Source: Eudromia elegans
Taxonomy: Eukaryota; Chordata; Aves; Tinamiformes; Tinamidae
Direction: 5' to 3'
Assembly (NCBI GenBank): GCA_003342815.1
Contig: PTEX01000496.1
Coordinates: 66,429-130,428 of the forward strand
Length of the DNA stretch: 64,000 bases
The position numbers were made by a program, and so were the translations under genes. Under the pieces are notes generated by a model, which saw nothing but the letters and a program-made list of their open reading frames with translations, had not been told where the DNA came from and did not search any database. Shown piece by piece: positions 1 to 12,475 of this stretch (within the stretch, counting starts at the first letter, position 1; the number at the start of each line of letters is the position of its first letter).

Positions 1-94
1 TCTTTCTTTCCTTTCTTTCTTTCCTTTCTTTCTTTCCTTTCTTTCTTTCCTTTCTTTCTTTCCTTTCTTTCTTTCCTTTCTTTCTTTCCTTTCT
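1..94. repeat. 13-bp pyrimidine tandem repeat
   Basis: About seven copies of the 13-bp unit TTTCTTTCTTTCC run from the window edge with almost no variation and decay at the right end into TTTCTTCTTTT. One strand is pure pyrimidine, so it is a homopurine-homopyrimidine tract of the kind that can form triplex (H-) DNA. The array is cut by the window edge, so its full length is unknown. Such arrays are usually length-variable between individuals. Confidence 0.95.
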
Positions 95-3000
95 TCTTTT
101 TAAATTGTATTTGATTTTGTCACTTGATTGCATAGCAATAGGTTATGTAAAGACAGAAATATAAAACAGAGTAAAGCTTTCCAGATAGGCACGCTACCTA
201 ACCATAATGCATGCTTGTTGTGCATGTGGTACGTGGAGTTTTTGGTTTGTTTGTTTCTAATAATTATAAGATTAAATTTAAAATCAGCATCAACCCACCA
301 CCTCTATAGTTACTCCAGGCACTTCGTCTTGCTGACTATGTAGGTATCATTTCTCCTGGTAGATTTGGACATCACTTCTCTGTCTTTTGGTTAAAAAAAT
401 ATATTTAACAAAAGGAGGTGAGAGGTTGAATGGCAGAATGATAAGTGGGTTATTAGCAAAATAAAATGTCTTTCAGCTCTCTATACCTAGAGTCCTACCT
501 GGACAGCAGGTGAGTAGTAGCTGAAATATCAGCCTACATATAAAAGTTGGAATGATATTTTAAAGAACTAAGAACCTGGGATTTTACTAGTGGATAATTT
601 TGCCTCAGGCAAAAAGAAATCGGAAATCTCTGCAGCTCCCAGGTGAACGATTTTCTGCTGTCCTGAGTGAAGATTATATTTAAGTGAGGAAAATACTTCT
701 AATGAATTTTTCAGTCATATATTGGTCAGATACTCTTGCCTGTTTACACTGCAGATGCAGTAATGAACATGTTAAGATAAGAGTCTCAAGTGGATGCTTA
801 CATTGATTCAGTTGTCTGTCTTTATTCACTTGCCTATCATAATCAATTAAAAATTGTTTTAAGACAACTGTTGTCATGCTGGTCTTAATCCAAACCATAT
901 TTGTTAAGAAAATTTCTCCTTTTGCTTTGGGAGATTTCCAGAATGACTCTGACAAACCAGGTGAATTACAGTCCTGGGAATCCCCCAAATCACTCAGCTT
1001 ATTTGGGCAATGAGATAAAGATATAAAACAAAACAACTTAAGTCATTTTTGATTAATGGGGAAGTGAATGGAGGAAATATTTTATTATATTGTTTTCCTT
1101 TTTGTTCCTTAATTACAGAGGGCTATGATAAAATACATAAATACAATGAAATGTGTTAGAGTAAGTCATCAAAAAATAAACAAACAAACTGAAAACCTTC
1201 AAACCCAAATCACTACAGCTTTAAAACATCCACCTTGAAACAGATATTGCATGCCTTTCGATCCTAGAGAAGGATTTAGCTGTTAATAGGACTCTGTCCT
1301 GTTAATATTTTCATAACCTTATGAAGACTTAAGGAAGACCTTGATTTAAAGCACAAGTAGTATTAGTTATTTGGGTGGAGCTGCTCCCAGTGCCTAGAGC
1401 TGAGGCCACTTTTAACAAGATCATCGGAGATTTATTTAATTTAAGAACAGTAATTCTTCTTCAAATGACATCGCAAATTAGGTTTTTCCTGTGTATTTCT
1501 GTTTGGTAAGCTATACCTGTTCATCACAGACTTATCCAAAGATAGTACAGAGCTGTGCAAAGCTTAGGAGAATTCAGTGCCTGTTTTACCCGAGTTCCCT
1601 TGTGTGTGAAAGAATCGTGTCATTGGCCCCTCTCCTGGCTGCGTTGACTGGAAATGCAGAAGTGCAAGAGACAGTTCGGTGTTCTTTTGCAGTGAAGCAG
1701 ATAGTCTTCTCCAGAGCTCAAATAAAAATTTATTTTTCCTAATCCTTGAGATCTTCAGTCAATGCAATTTGAATGGAAATCAAAGAACAGTCATTTCATA
1801 GGAGAAGGCTATCAGATTGATCAGACATAATTTTCCTCTTTCATAAATCTATGTTGATTACTCCCAATCACCTTTTTGTCCTTCAAGTGTTCTTGAGCTT
1901 GGAGGAGTTTCTTCTTGAAAATAAACTAAGTGTTTTGGACTTCTCTCACCAGGACTGTGTGCTATGGGATTCTTACAGGCACAGGTCCCTGAACAAATCA
2001 AACTGCTCTCCTGAAAGCTTTAGCTGTGATTCTGCTTTCTGCATCGTTCCCTTCTCTCAGGATTTTGAGCTCCACCATCTCATGATCACTGCAGGCAAGT
2101 TTGCAATGGACCTTCACATCCATGACAGCTTCTTCTTTGTAAGACTCAGGTTCAGCAGAGTCTCCCCTCATTGTCTCACGGATCACCAGTGTCATCAAAT
2201 CAGTGTGAGATTTATGACCTTATGGATGCTTTCTGGAGGACTGTGAACTCTGAAGCATTACATCAGTCCAGAACTGCAAGAGGAATGTAACAGTTATTTT
2301 ACTTGACAAGGTTGGAATAAATTGCTTTCATTAAAATTTGGTTCCCTTAGTCCTTCTTTTAGCTTCCCATCAATTTATGATCAATTTATTTTATTAATCA
2401 TCCTATTAAATACAAATGGATGTTCTAATTATCCATGTTTTTCTTTTTTCGTTTCCCCTTTTTTAAATTTCTAGTAAGCTGTTAGGCCTTCTAGTTTGTG
2501 AAAGTGATTTTCACAGATTAATTATAGATTATGTAAAAAGATTTCCTTCATCAATTTAAACTGTCTTCAGTTTCATTGATTGGCCTCTGCTCTTGCGTTA
2601 GGAGGCAGAGTAATTAGAAGTGCCTAATTTACTTTCTCTCTACCATATGTTATTTTGTGCACCTCTATTCTGTCTCTTATTAATCATCTCTTCTCTAAGC
2701 TGAAGCATCCCAATCTTTTCAGTCTCATATTGTTGCAGGATAAGTAAAATCAGTGTAAGCGCAAAGTGATTCCAGATGGTCACATAGAAAGTTTGTTGTG
2801 TAAGAGTGTACCTTGTATCAAAAGTAACATATTTCATGAAGGATTTTGTTGAGCGTTTGCTTCAGAGTGACTGGAGAGATACTCTGCATGAATAGTTCAT
2901 ACAATTATTATAAAATAGACAAAGGCAATGTTTCCATTTTGTCGACAAAATCAAGTCTTAAAATGTGCACTAACACTCATTTAATTCAGTTATCTGCAGT

Positions 3001-3671
3001 CTTATGTTACCTAGTAAGTTATAAAAGTCTATTTTCTAACTAATATAAAAATTAGCCCAATTGACTATTTCAATAATAGGATGCTATCGGATATGTTATT
3101 GATAATTTGATTTATTCAGTTGCCCTGATTACCCTGTATCTAAGCAACTGTGTCTGCTACAGGTTATCTGATTCACAGAAGAGTGATCAAGTGACTTCTT
3201 GTGCATTCAGTTTATTAAAGCTTGCCCTCTTTCAAAAAAAAGGGGGGGGTGAGGAGGGGCATAGATACTTATACATTTCCTAGAATCTTCTTGATAATAT
3301 CACTGATTATGCTACCTTTTAACATGTAATTGTACTGAGAGATGGGTTTGCATTCTTTGCTTGATAAAAGGTTAAAAGGTAATCTTTACATAAGTATCTC
3401 AAAATTGCAGTTCAGTAAATAAGGGAAAAAAAGTATTAACTGTCAAGCCCTTGATGTACGAGGGTATATTATTTGCCTTTCTCTAGGAAGAGAAAAAAAA
3501 GAAACTCGAAATGTAATTTTTTTTTCTTAAAAAGGAAATAAATGCAAGTAAAATCTTTTATCTATTGCAGATCAGTACTATTTTCCTTTCCAAAAGTATA
3601 TTTTAAACTTGAAATTATTAACTGAAAATTTATTTGTTGACTAAGTTTACAGTGTAAGAGAAAGGAGCAAT

Positions 3672-3703
3672 ACATATGAGAATACATACATATGAGAATA
3701 CAT
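3672..3703. repeat. 16-bp tandem duplication
   Basis: The unit ACATATGAGAATACAT occurs twice head to tail with no mismatch and is followed by the start of a third copy (AC). This looks like a recent replication-slippage duplication. No function is suggested. Confidence 0.9.
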
Positions 3704-5038
3704 ACTTTTCTGAAAGTAGTGACAATTCCAAATGAAGTGGGAGTCTGTGGTCAAGATAAACACTGTCTCTTTCCTGTTTTTACTGAAAAGGAACTCTGAA
3801 ACAATAATGACAGTAATGACCTTGGATTACATCTTTAAATGTCTTCCCATTTTATTCCTCACATTTAAAAGGAAAGAGACATGCTCAGTCATATTTTAAG
3901 AAATGTTTTGGATGTCCTGAGCTATCTGTTACAGCTTCTACCAACAGGAATGTAAAGACAGACAATATTATTAGTGGAGTCAGATTTTGCTTTTTCTTTG
4001 AATTGTGGTTTTTGGGGGAATTGTGTTTTTGTGTTTTTAAGGGGAATTTTCCCCAGGTTTCCAATCAGAAAGAAAAATCATAGGGAACTTGGATGTTGTT
4101 CCTTTTTTTAACCAGTTTAAATTATGCATGAAACATTTCATTAAGTCTCAATTATGAAAAAGCGTTCCATTTTTAGTGGTATTCATGTATTCGATTAAAT
4201 CATCAGGAGTTAAAAAGTAGAATACGGGCTAGCACCAGATATAAAAAAGCAGATTCCAGGGTAGTCTGTAATACTGGAGATCTTCGTTTTCTCAAACACC
4301 AAAAAGCTTTTTTTTGGAGAGTGTAATAATGGAGAAGTTTCTCCCTGTTACCTTCACCTTGTTTCAGGTCAAACTTTGGTCTACATTTCAAGCTGTAATG
4401 AAGTATTTATGTGCATTTCTTCATATGCAGCTCATTTAAAATTTCAGAAAAGCTGAAAAAAAATTGCTTGGAGCCTCACTGTGCATTCAAACCCTCTTCA
4501 TATGTTTATACCTGAATAGCATTACATTTTAGGTTTAGCACTTTTGTATTCCTTTCTTGAAATTAGGGATGTATTTCAGCCAGAAGCACCAAGCCAGTGG
4601 GTTTGTGAAAGGGAATTCCTGAAAGCAAAGTCAGAAGCTGAACTAAATATTGAGGGGAATGAAAAGGAGAGGGTGCTGTAGTTAAGCCACAGGATATGTA
4701 GTAGCTCCAATATCCTGGGGAAAGGTTTGAGGAATAAAGATGCTTGAATAGATAGCTTGAAAAATGACAAGGAATGGAGGAAACTGTTATGAGTAGAATG
4801 CACAGAACGTGGGACTGTGACCTGAATAATGGGACTTTGCTCATTCTCCGTTTTGAAACACTGGACAGTCAGGTAGGTTGTATATATATGATCTATACAA
4901 CACAATCAGGCTGTTCATCTAAATGTTGAATTTCAGAATGTTAACAGAATAAGGGAAGTCAATAGTACTAAAATCAAACTATACCTTGCTATTGATTTCA
5001 TAAATTAATTAAATAGTAAGGAACATAACCCATTACAA

Positions 5039-5100
5039 AATAAAACAGGAATTTTTTACAGAATAAAACAGAATTATTTACAGAATAAAACAGGAAAAGA
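5039..5100. repeat. Imperfect 22-bp tandem triplication
   Basis: Three consecutive copies begin AATAAAACAG. The first two end in TTTACAG (23 and 22 bp) and the third is partial. Each copy contains AATAAA, so the array offers three polyadenylation-signal-like hexamers in a row, but this is probably incidental to the repeat. Confidence 0.8.
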
Positions 5101-6777
5101 ACTACAACCATGTGTCCATATTAGTTATTCAATTTTTCCCTAGGACAGCTATATATTAACAATAAAGGCATAATATGTAATTTCAGTGATATTATTACCT
5201 CCTCTAAATTTATTGTAGTTTGGAATCATATTACAGAGAGTATCAGTACAGGAAAAAGAAAAGCGCTTACTAACCATCCCAAATTATTTCATTTTACTGG
5301 ACTAAAAATATGTGGTAGGAAAAACTAGTAATATTACTTTTCATCTGTAAAATTAACAGAAACTGCAAACAAAAAGCAATATTAAATACGCAATTAGGGT
5401 ACTTGCCCAATAATAACTTAACGTGGAAATATCTATTTGGGAGCTCATAAGAAATAGAGATTCAAGAGAAAAAAAAAAGGTTTCTAGGTAATTCATAATC
5501 TAAGTAGTACAAATTATCTCTTATATTTTTTTTTCTCTGTCCTGAAGTCAAAGCCAAATCAGCTTGAAAGTGAATGCAATAATTTATTTCTCAAGGCTAA
5601 TTATCAGTCCTGATGATAACTCCTGGTAAAATAAATCCTGGTACTGAATTTAAGGATGTTTCTGAGAGAGGATATATGTCAGGCACAGTTCAAGGAATCA
5701 TCAAGTGATGCGTCTGGCACTTGCTACTGCTCCCAGTTAAATGCAGGGTGAAATGTGTAGAGGAACTGATCTAACCTCTGTAGCAGTCACTGTGTTGAGG
5801 CAGTTTCTGGCACTCTGTTTCTCTGTGCACTCATGTTTCTCTGTGCAGAATTCTTTATATTCATCTTTCAACTGTCTAGTAGACTGTAAATTATGCGATC
5901 CAGAACTATTTTTCATCTATGTTTTGTGAAAGCACAGAACAGTGATACCTGAGCCAGAACTTAAATATGAATAAGAAACATCATTCTGATACAGTAAACC
6001 GTGCTTTTTTTTTTTTTTTCTTTTTTTAAAAAAGGTGGGGGGCAAAGAAAACCAGTTGGTCCACTGTGGTGTATCAGTGATGTTTAATAATGCTACACAG
6101 ACAGGTTGAATAGTATGGAGTTCTTGTCTTCTGCTCTGCTTGCAACACAAGCAAGCACTGTATTTTCAGTTTTTGTTGTTATCCTGACTAGATATCCATA
6201 GGAAATGCAATAAAATATGTGTTTTAGCGATGAAATCAACATCTTCCATGCAGACCATTATCAAGTAAATGCAAGAAGATACAATTATTAAAAACACATT
6301 AGCAGCTAAGTCTGTATAGAATTTTGTATGACCTAATAACATCTGGTCTGGTGACAAAATTACTTGGCTGTTCTTGATGTCATCCATGAGAAAAACATTA
6401 CAGCATCTGTTGTGACGTTATGTTACTGTTTGGGTCTGTGATTTTAGTAAGCCAAATTAGTCAGTGATATAATAAACTTCAAAACAATTTATTGAAATAG
6501 GAGAAAGAGATTGTGAAAATGCAAGAAAAGCAAAGACCATTAAGCTTTTCTTCAGACAAATTATCAGTTTTGGTGGAGATTTTTCTGTGCTTTTAAACAA
6601 AACAATCTCCTTACCAATAGTGAGATTTCAAACCTGAGCTTTGGAGTCAGTTTTCCCAGTCCTTTATTGATTAATCTCTAGTGAGTGTAACCCATATGCA
6701 TGCAACCAGTTCCAATCCCTCTTTTTTAAATTTCAAAGATAATGCTAATTTCAAGTGAAATTCCAGCTTTCAAGGGC

Positions 6778-6794
6778 AGACTAGGTGGCAGTGT
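6778..6794 (+). promoter_or_regulatory. CTCF-like binding motif
   Basis: The run ACTAGGTGGCAGTG matches the core of the vertebrate CTCF consensus (CCASYAGRKGGCRS) throughout its zinc-finger 4-7 portion. Only the two upstream cytosines are missing. CTCF sites act as insulators and as loop anchors whose direction matters; this one reads on the plus strand. A single motif match in 64 kb is suggestive only, and occupancy cannot be judged from sequence. Confidence 0.4.
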
Positions 6795-7729
6795 CTGTAT
6801 TCTAAATGTAATTCAGCAGTATGCAATCAGTTTGCTTGTGCAGACAAATACATGGTGAAGAAATTAATCCCATTATAGGCCAAGAAATTAATAAGGAACT
6901 TGTTTGAGTTTCCTGTAGAAAATATCACTGCTTTGAGAAGTGAAGGAGAAAATAAAAAAAAAAAAAAAGAAAAATCTCTATTTGTTGATGTAATGGTACT
7001 GTAGTTGTACTGATGCAGTTTTACTGATGTAATAGCTAGCTAGATACTATAAGTGATGAACGACAAATATATCAAATAAATTGTGTATAAGTTGTATATA
7101 AGGTTATATGTTAGTGGCAAAAACCTCTTAGTTGGATCTAAACTACTGCTGTTGTGTCTCGAACTCTGAAATGAAATCCATGATGGTGTGCAGGAACACA
7201 AAGTTTTTGTTTGGCCTTATCTGTCTGAAGTCAATTTCCTTTTTATGCTAATTTTTGCAAGTATTAGAAAATGTGGATAGCTTTTGATAAGACTATCATA
7301 CTAAAATATTGCATAGATCAAATTTAAACATTCTGCTTCCACATTTCTTTGGGTTTGGAGGAGTCTTGACTCCAGATAAGAATTTTATACTCAGCAGTTC
7401 AGTAGATTATATGCACACTTTACTGAGGGTGAATATTGAACATTTTTAGCTAGTTGGAGTCAGGCTTGAAGATTTTGTGGTGGTTAGTATGAGTTGATGC
7501 ACTGTTGTAAACAGCATTACAATACAGACCACTTGATCAGGCTGATTTTTTAAGTGTCAACTTGAGTATGATGGCCACCTTCATTAGGAAAGAGTTTTAG
7601 GTTTTCCACATATATTTTTTCTAGGGCAGAAATCAGAATTTAGGAAAAGTAGGATAGAATTTTACCCAAGGAATGAACAGCTAAGAAGGACGTATGTGAG
7701 GCTGGTACATGTGAGTACCAATACAAGTA

Positions 7730-8060
7730 TGGAAAAGGAAGGTGGAGCGAGAGCCAAGGAATGACCTTGTAGGAGGTTTGGAGGTAAACGCCTGTGTGCA
7801 AGGAGTGAAAGGACGGAGTGGGCGAGGGGATGGTTATCAGAAAGTGCTGGGGAGGAGGGAAGAACCTTTTGCAGTTTCCTGGTGCAGGGACAGGGAGCTG
7901 ACTGACAGCTGGCCAGCACATGCACGAAGAGGCCACAGCATTTGCTGCTGCTGGAAGCAGCTGGATGCCAGCAGGCCACGGGAGCTATTCTGGGAGAAAG
8001 ACAAGAGGCAGTGGGTTTGCAGGCCAAGATGGCGGCAGGGGAACTTCTTGGGACTTGTTA
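7730..8060. other. GC-richer purine-rich patch, possible regulatory element
   Basis: This stretch is clearly GC-richer than its flanks and purine-skewed on the plus strand, and it contains a perfect YY1 site near its right end. It is open on both strands (about 114 codons plus, 121 codons minus), which is common in GC-rich DNA where stops are rare, and neither translation looks like a known protein. CpG is only modestly present (about seven by eye), so it is not a CpG island. It may be an enhancer, a weak promoter or a decayed repeat. Confidence 0.35.
8026..8036 (+). promoter_or_regulatory. Perfect YY1 consensus site
   Basis: AAGATGGCGGC is the full-length YY1 recognition sequence. In vertebrate promoters this motif typically sits just downstream of the transcription start, oriented as here, and YY1 also helps form enhancer-promoter loops. 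It is an 11-of-11 match with a CpG inside it, in otherwise CpG-poor DNA. No TATA box or CpG island accompanies it. Confidence 0.5.
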
Positions 8061-9064
8061 TGAATTATGCAAATACCAAAATATAGGAGACCACTCATCA
8101 TGACCACAGTTTTCAGAATGGGGTTGCTTCCGTGTGTTGCAATTTGTGAGCAAAAGGAGTAGGTTTGTGAAATTAATCTTCGGCACACGCTCAAATGCAA
8201 CTGATTCATCTCAGAAAGGAGGGAGGTAGTGAGGGAGCTTCAGACCAGTACCCACCTTCTGTTCTGTTGCTTCTCGGGCTATGTATGTTTGCCAAAATAC
8301 AGAGGCATATTGCAAAGGGTAATTAACTAAACACACAAGATCCTTAATTGCTGGATGGCTTTTATGCTTTTGTTAGTATGTCTTAAAAAATTATTTGTGC
8401 CATCATGCAACTCTTTTGTAGCTGAAGAAATGCTATTCTGTACTTGTCAGAAGAAATAAGGGTGGGCAGTCTGATTATGTGGTAAAAGTGCTGAGCCTTC
8501 TGTGGGACTGAAGCTACCAGTGCTATCAATCAGTGATGGAACCTGACTGCTGTCCTGCTGCTCTGCTGTGAAGTCTCCTGTTGCTGTGGACAAAGGCCAG
8601 TGCTGACTTTTGCTGACTTTTGCTTTGCAAACACTCACAGTGAAGAATGCATCAGCTATCAATCTGCTGGAAACCTGAAAGCCAGAGGCTTGTTCTCATA
8701 GATCTTCGTATACTTTATGTGCAGCTGTGTAGGTGAAGACAAAATACTGTTGGACAGCGACCATTTCTGCAGCAATGCTGATTTGGTTTATGTTCATTCT
8801 TCAGTGTTTATAAAATCTTGTTTATAAATTCCTCCAGCAACTCCTTTATAAGCTCCATCTCTTAGAAAATCAATTCACTGATGTAATGCTCGCAACAATA
8901 ACAAGATATGGATTGGCGACAGATGGAGACTTTCATACGTGGCATATGGTGTGTTGTAAGTCTGCTCCCATCCTTTGGAGGTTGATGAGTCTTTCCATAT
9001 TATTCAATGAGCTTTGGATCAGGCCCTGGAAGAGAATGAGTATAATTTTAAAGACAGCTTGGTG

Positions 9065-9090
9065 TATATATATATATATATATATATATA
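9065..9090. repeat. (TA)13 microsatellite
   Basis: An uninterrupted TA dinucleotide run of 26 bp. It is likely length-polymorphic and able to extrude a cruciform. Confidence 0.97.
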
Positions 9091-11078
9091 AAGCAAGTTT
9101 TGATCACTTTAAACCTCCTCTTTTGGGCTCTGTAGAAGCCTGGGATTGTTGGTTACGTATTTTAAACAGTTTGTAAAGACGTGCAAACTGGATCATACCA
9201 ATTAGAAGAAGTTTAAGAGTGGGAGTGAGAATGTCTCCTTTATGTGCAGATCTTCAGGTTTAATAAGTAACTGATGTTTGAGAGCTGGCAGCTGACTGAC
9301 TTTGGAGGCAGTGAGGCATAACAAGGCTGAAAATGTTGGAGTGACTGGAAAATACATGAATTATGACAAACACCTCTTTGCCTTTTATATATTTAAAATA
9401 CCCATTTGGTTCTGCCTAATTTTTTTCAGACAATAAATCCTAGCAAAGATGTGTTTGAAGAGTGTAGAAATGCTCTCATCCAATTAATGCTTTATTTTGT
9501 TCTTCCATTAAGAAGTATTGTTAAATTTTATAGCAGACACTACATTTGCATAAATATATAAATAAAAAAATTAAAAGCTTGACTCTATCAGAAGACTGTC
9601 AAGAAAAGAAACTTGAGGATTTTCTTTTACAAAACCTTCCCAGAAATTCAGTGTGATTTTTAACTGCAGCCTGTATCAAGCATATTGGGATACATAAGGA
9701 GCTGAGAATAAAACTATGCTATTGAAAAAGATGGGATCTAATGGATCGCTAACCTCATAGTTTGCCTTAAGATTGATCTCTAACAAAAACAACAAAAATA
9801 GATTCATAGTGAATGCAGATTTGAGATTCTGAGCCTCTCCTTCTCCCCTCCCCCCCCCCTTTTTTTTTTTAATTATGTTACTACTGAAAATTGGTGCCAA
9901 ACCTACTGCATCATCTCTTTAGTGTTAGCATTCGGGCAGACATCTGTGTGAGAATTCTCATACTCTGTGGATGTGACTTTGATACTGTTAAAACAATTAC
10001 AGATGCCATAACTCACAGTAAGGAGAAATGGAAGCTTTTGAAATTGGATATTGATTCAGAGAGTCCTAAAGCTGAGGAGTCTGAAAACTGCTTGAGGGTT
10101 TATTTATGTATTTGTTTGAGGCTGAGGGCTGTTGAGGGTTGTTTCAAGTTGAACATTTGAATTTGTCCCACTGATATTATATAATTATATAATTATATAG
10201 TTACTTTTTGTGCTGGTTTGTGGATGTACTTTCTAATATTTTAGGTATTGCTTATAAACTTTCTTAAAAACTGACTAATGGAACTTTTAGTTATCTCAAT
10301 TCACTTAGGTTGAGTGTCTAGTCTCCTTGACTAGAGAAATTTCACCTTTCTGTTAAGAAGAGCGCAGCAAATATTCACTGTCCACCTGCAAGGCCCCATG
10401 GAAGCAGGTATAGGTTGGCCTACAGGGGCATCCAGGGGGATGAGGTGCCAATGGAAGCATATTCCTTAATGTTGGCCAAGTAAAGATGAGCAAGCTTATC
10501 TAGAAATGGAAATAATAGCCAATGCTCAGTGGTCAAATAAATTGGTGCTGCTCCATGTGGCACAATCTTGTAAAATCCAGAAGTTAAAGTGTAGTTTAAG
10601 GTGCTGAGGTGCAGTTAAATCTGTAACCCTAGTAGCTGGCCCTTGCTAAGGGATGTGCACTCAACACAGAACAAGTCATTACAGGATGGAAGGAAGCCTC
10701 TTCGGGACACTGCCCATACTGCTGGTGCCTGGGTGGTGTTTGCACATGTTTTACATTAAAAGACAGCCAAGTATTTTACACCCAGGCATACACGCTGTTT
10801 TCCTGACAAGATTATGATTGCTCTTTAGTCCTTCTTGGTTTCCAAATGCTAATATTAGAAAGGTAAATCCAGAGCACTATACTCTTAAGGAGAAAGATAT
10901 ATCCATAAGATGATTACTAATTACCTTTTGTGGTAAGCAATTTTGAAGTTTTTCCTGTTGGATTCCTTGAGTTCTGGATGTGGTATTTAGGGAAATCTTA
11001 AAGATTGCAATTTTCAGCTGAGTGTTTTCTGGTAGACATTATTTTTTGTTTAACATAGTATCATATAGCTCTTCTACC

Positions 11079-11110
11079 TTTTTTTTTTTTTTNTTTTTTT
11101 TTTTTTTTTT
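11079..11110. repeat. Poly(T) tract containing the only N
   Basis: A run of about 31 T with one undetermined base at 11093. The N most likely marks an unresolved homopolymer length or assembly ambiguity rather than a true variant. It is the only ambiguous base I noticed in the window. Confidence 0.9.
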
Positions 11111-12028
11111 TCTTTCTCGCTCAAAATCTCATTGCAGTTACACAATTCTTGTTGAACACAGGATATACTGAATGGAAACCAATGCAGAGCTACTAGCAAG
11201 ACTAGGCCTTTTTGTTATTATATATAAAAGCAGATTTATATTATTTTGTTTTATTGTTGAATGAGAACTGCATAACTGCAATGAAAATTGCATAATCACT
11301 ATGTACATTGATTGGTTAATTTAATGCTGATTATGAAGATTCAGCTGAACAGACCTAGTTAGAAGCTACCAGAAGATCATATTAAACCTCTTGAGGTTCA
11401 AATCAAACCTCATCAAGTCCCTCATCCTGTACTTTAGTAGAGGTTTCTTGGAAGAGGCTGTTTCTCTAAATTAGTTAATGCTTTGCTTCTTTGTTTAGAT
11501 AAAACCTATATGAAAGTATATTAGAAATAACTTGACGAGGATCCATTTATTTTTACATCCCTTGCTCAAAATATGGGAAGAAGTTGTAGAAATAGTGTAA
11601 TGAAAGATTTCATGTTGATGCAAAGCACTGTCAGTCTAGAAGTTTCTTTAAAAATGTTTATTCTCTAGGGTGGTCTTGAATGCCTCAAAGGTTAAGCTGT
11701 GCATCTAAACCAGTGACTGTCATTTAGGCTTGTCTCCTTATAGTTGAACATTGTAGCATTCCCACAGTACACTTGAATTATGCAGATTCCAAAATACCTG
11801 AGCAGTCAAAATTATTTGATTGCCATTAATAGAACAGAAAAGCAGACTCTCTCCCTGACTCACAAGAGTGCCTGGTCAGGGGAATCATTCCTGTCTTCCT
11901 GTAACTTGCTCTGTCTGTGGAGACTCTTAACATTAGTATTGGTCTTAATTGAGTGGAAATGAAATTGCTTCTTTGACAAATTCGCTCTACTGAACAGCTG
12001 AAACCAACTTATTTTTCCAAATCTTTTT

Positions 12029-12100
12029 AAACAATCTATAAACTTAGATAAACAGTCTATCTACAGTTTATCTATAAGCTAGCTAAACAATCTATAAGCT
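12029..12100. repeat. Imperfect local repeats of a 12-16 bp motif
   Basis: The motif AAACAATCTATAA occurs at 12029 and 12085, with a variant AAACAGTCTATC around 12049. An inverted version (GTTTATCTATAAG) lies between them. It may be an old slippage product, and no function is suggested. Confidence 0.6.
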
Positions 12101-12360
12101 TTTGGATACCCATGGCTATGGGAATTAATTAGGTGTTGCAATTCTGAAGGCTGATGTTACCGTGCAATTTAGTAATGAAATTTTCAAAAGATATATACAG
12201 ATGGAGAAAGAAATTACACACAGAATTTCTGAAATGCAAGGTAGTATCAGGATTGATGAGAGAATGCAGCAAAGGTGCACTCTAATCTCACAGCCTGTGT
12301 ATAATGCCGGGAAACAGATTATTGTGATTTCTGGTTTGGTCTTTCCCTCCCTTTTTGTAT

Positions 12361-12475
12361 GCCTTTGGGGAAGCCACTTAACACGTGCACTTGCTTTCTG
12401 TCTAGTAGAGATAATACTGAGTTACCTGTCTCTAGAGAATGTTGGTATAATAAGTTAACATGTTCACAGAATTGT
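12361..12475 (+). mobile_element. MIR-like SINE fragment
   Basis: The order of blocks matches the core and tail half of the ancient tRNA-derived MIR (CORE-SINE) family. TTTGGGGAAGCCACTTAAC corresponds to the MIR segment around GGGCAAGTCACTTAAC. It is followed by GTCTAGTAGAGATAATACTG (compare TCTGTAAAATGGGGATAATA), then TTACCT, then GTTGGTATAATAAGTTAA (compare GTTGTGAGGATTAAATGAGTTAA). MIR elements predate the amniote radiation and survive in birds only as worn fragments, which fits the many mismatches. The left half is not recognisable. Reverse-complement and chance matches are less likely because four blocks are in register. Confidence 0.5.

Larger units (their letters stand above)
95..6777. 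other. AT-rich noncoding stretch
   Basis: No gene or recognisable transposon is seen. Open frames here reach at most 131 codons (1851-2246, plus) and have low-complexity, unrecognised translations. The notable content is two small tandem duplications (3672-3703 and 5039-5100), an A7G8 junction near 3235-3249, a T15 tract at 6005-6019 and a possible micro-exon at 477-509, described in the findings. The stretch is compatible with intron or intergenic DNA. Confidence 0.7.
6795..12360. other. AT-rich noncoding stretch with one GC patch
   Basis: Outside the separately listed GC-richer patch, dinucleotide repeat, T tract and imperfect repeats, I see nothing coding or transposon-like. An A15 run lies at 6954-6968 and a C-run/T-run junction at 9850-9871. 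The 89-codon open frame at 9891-10160 has a mixed, protein-like composition but no recognisable domain or good splice boundaries, so it is not called. Confidence 0.65.

Noticed and set aside
7662-8086. 114- and 121-codon overlapping frames on opposite strands
   Set aside because: Both-strand openness in a GC-richer patch is expected from low stop density. Neither translation resembles a known protein.
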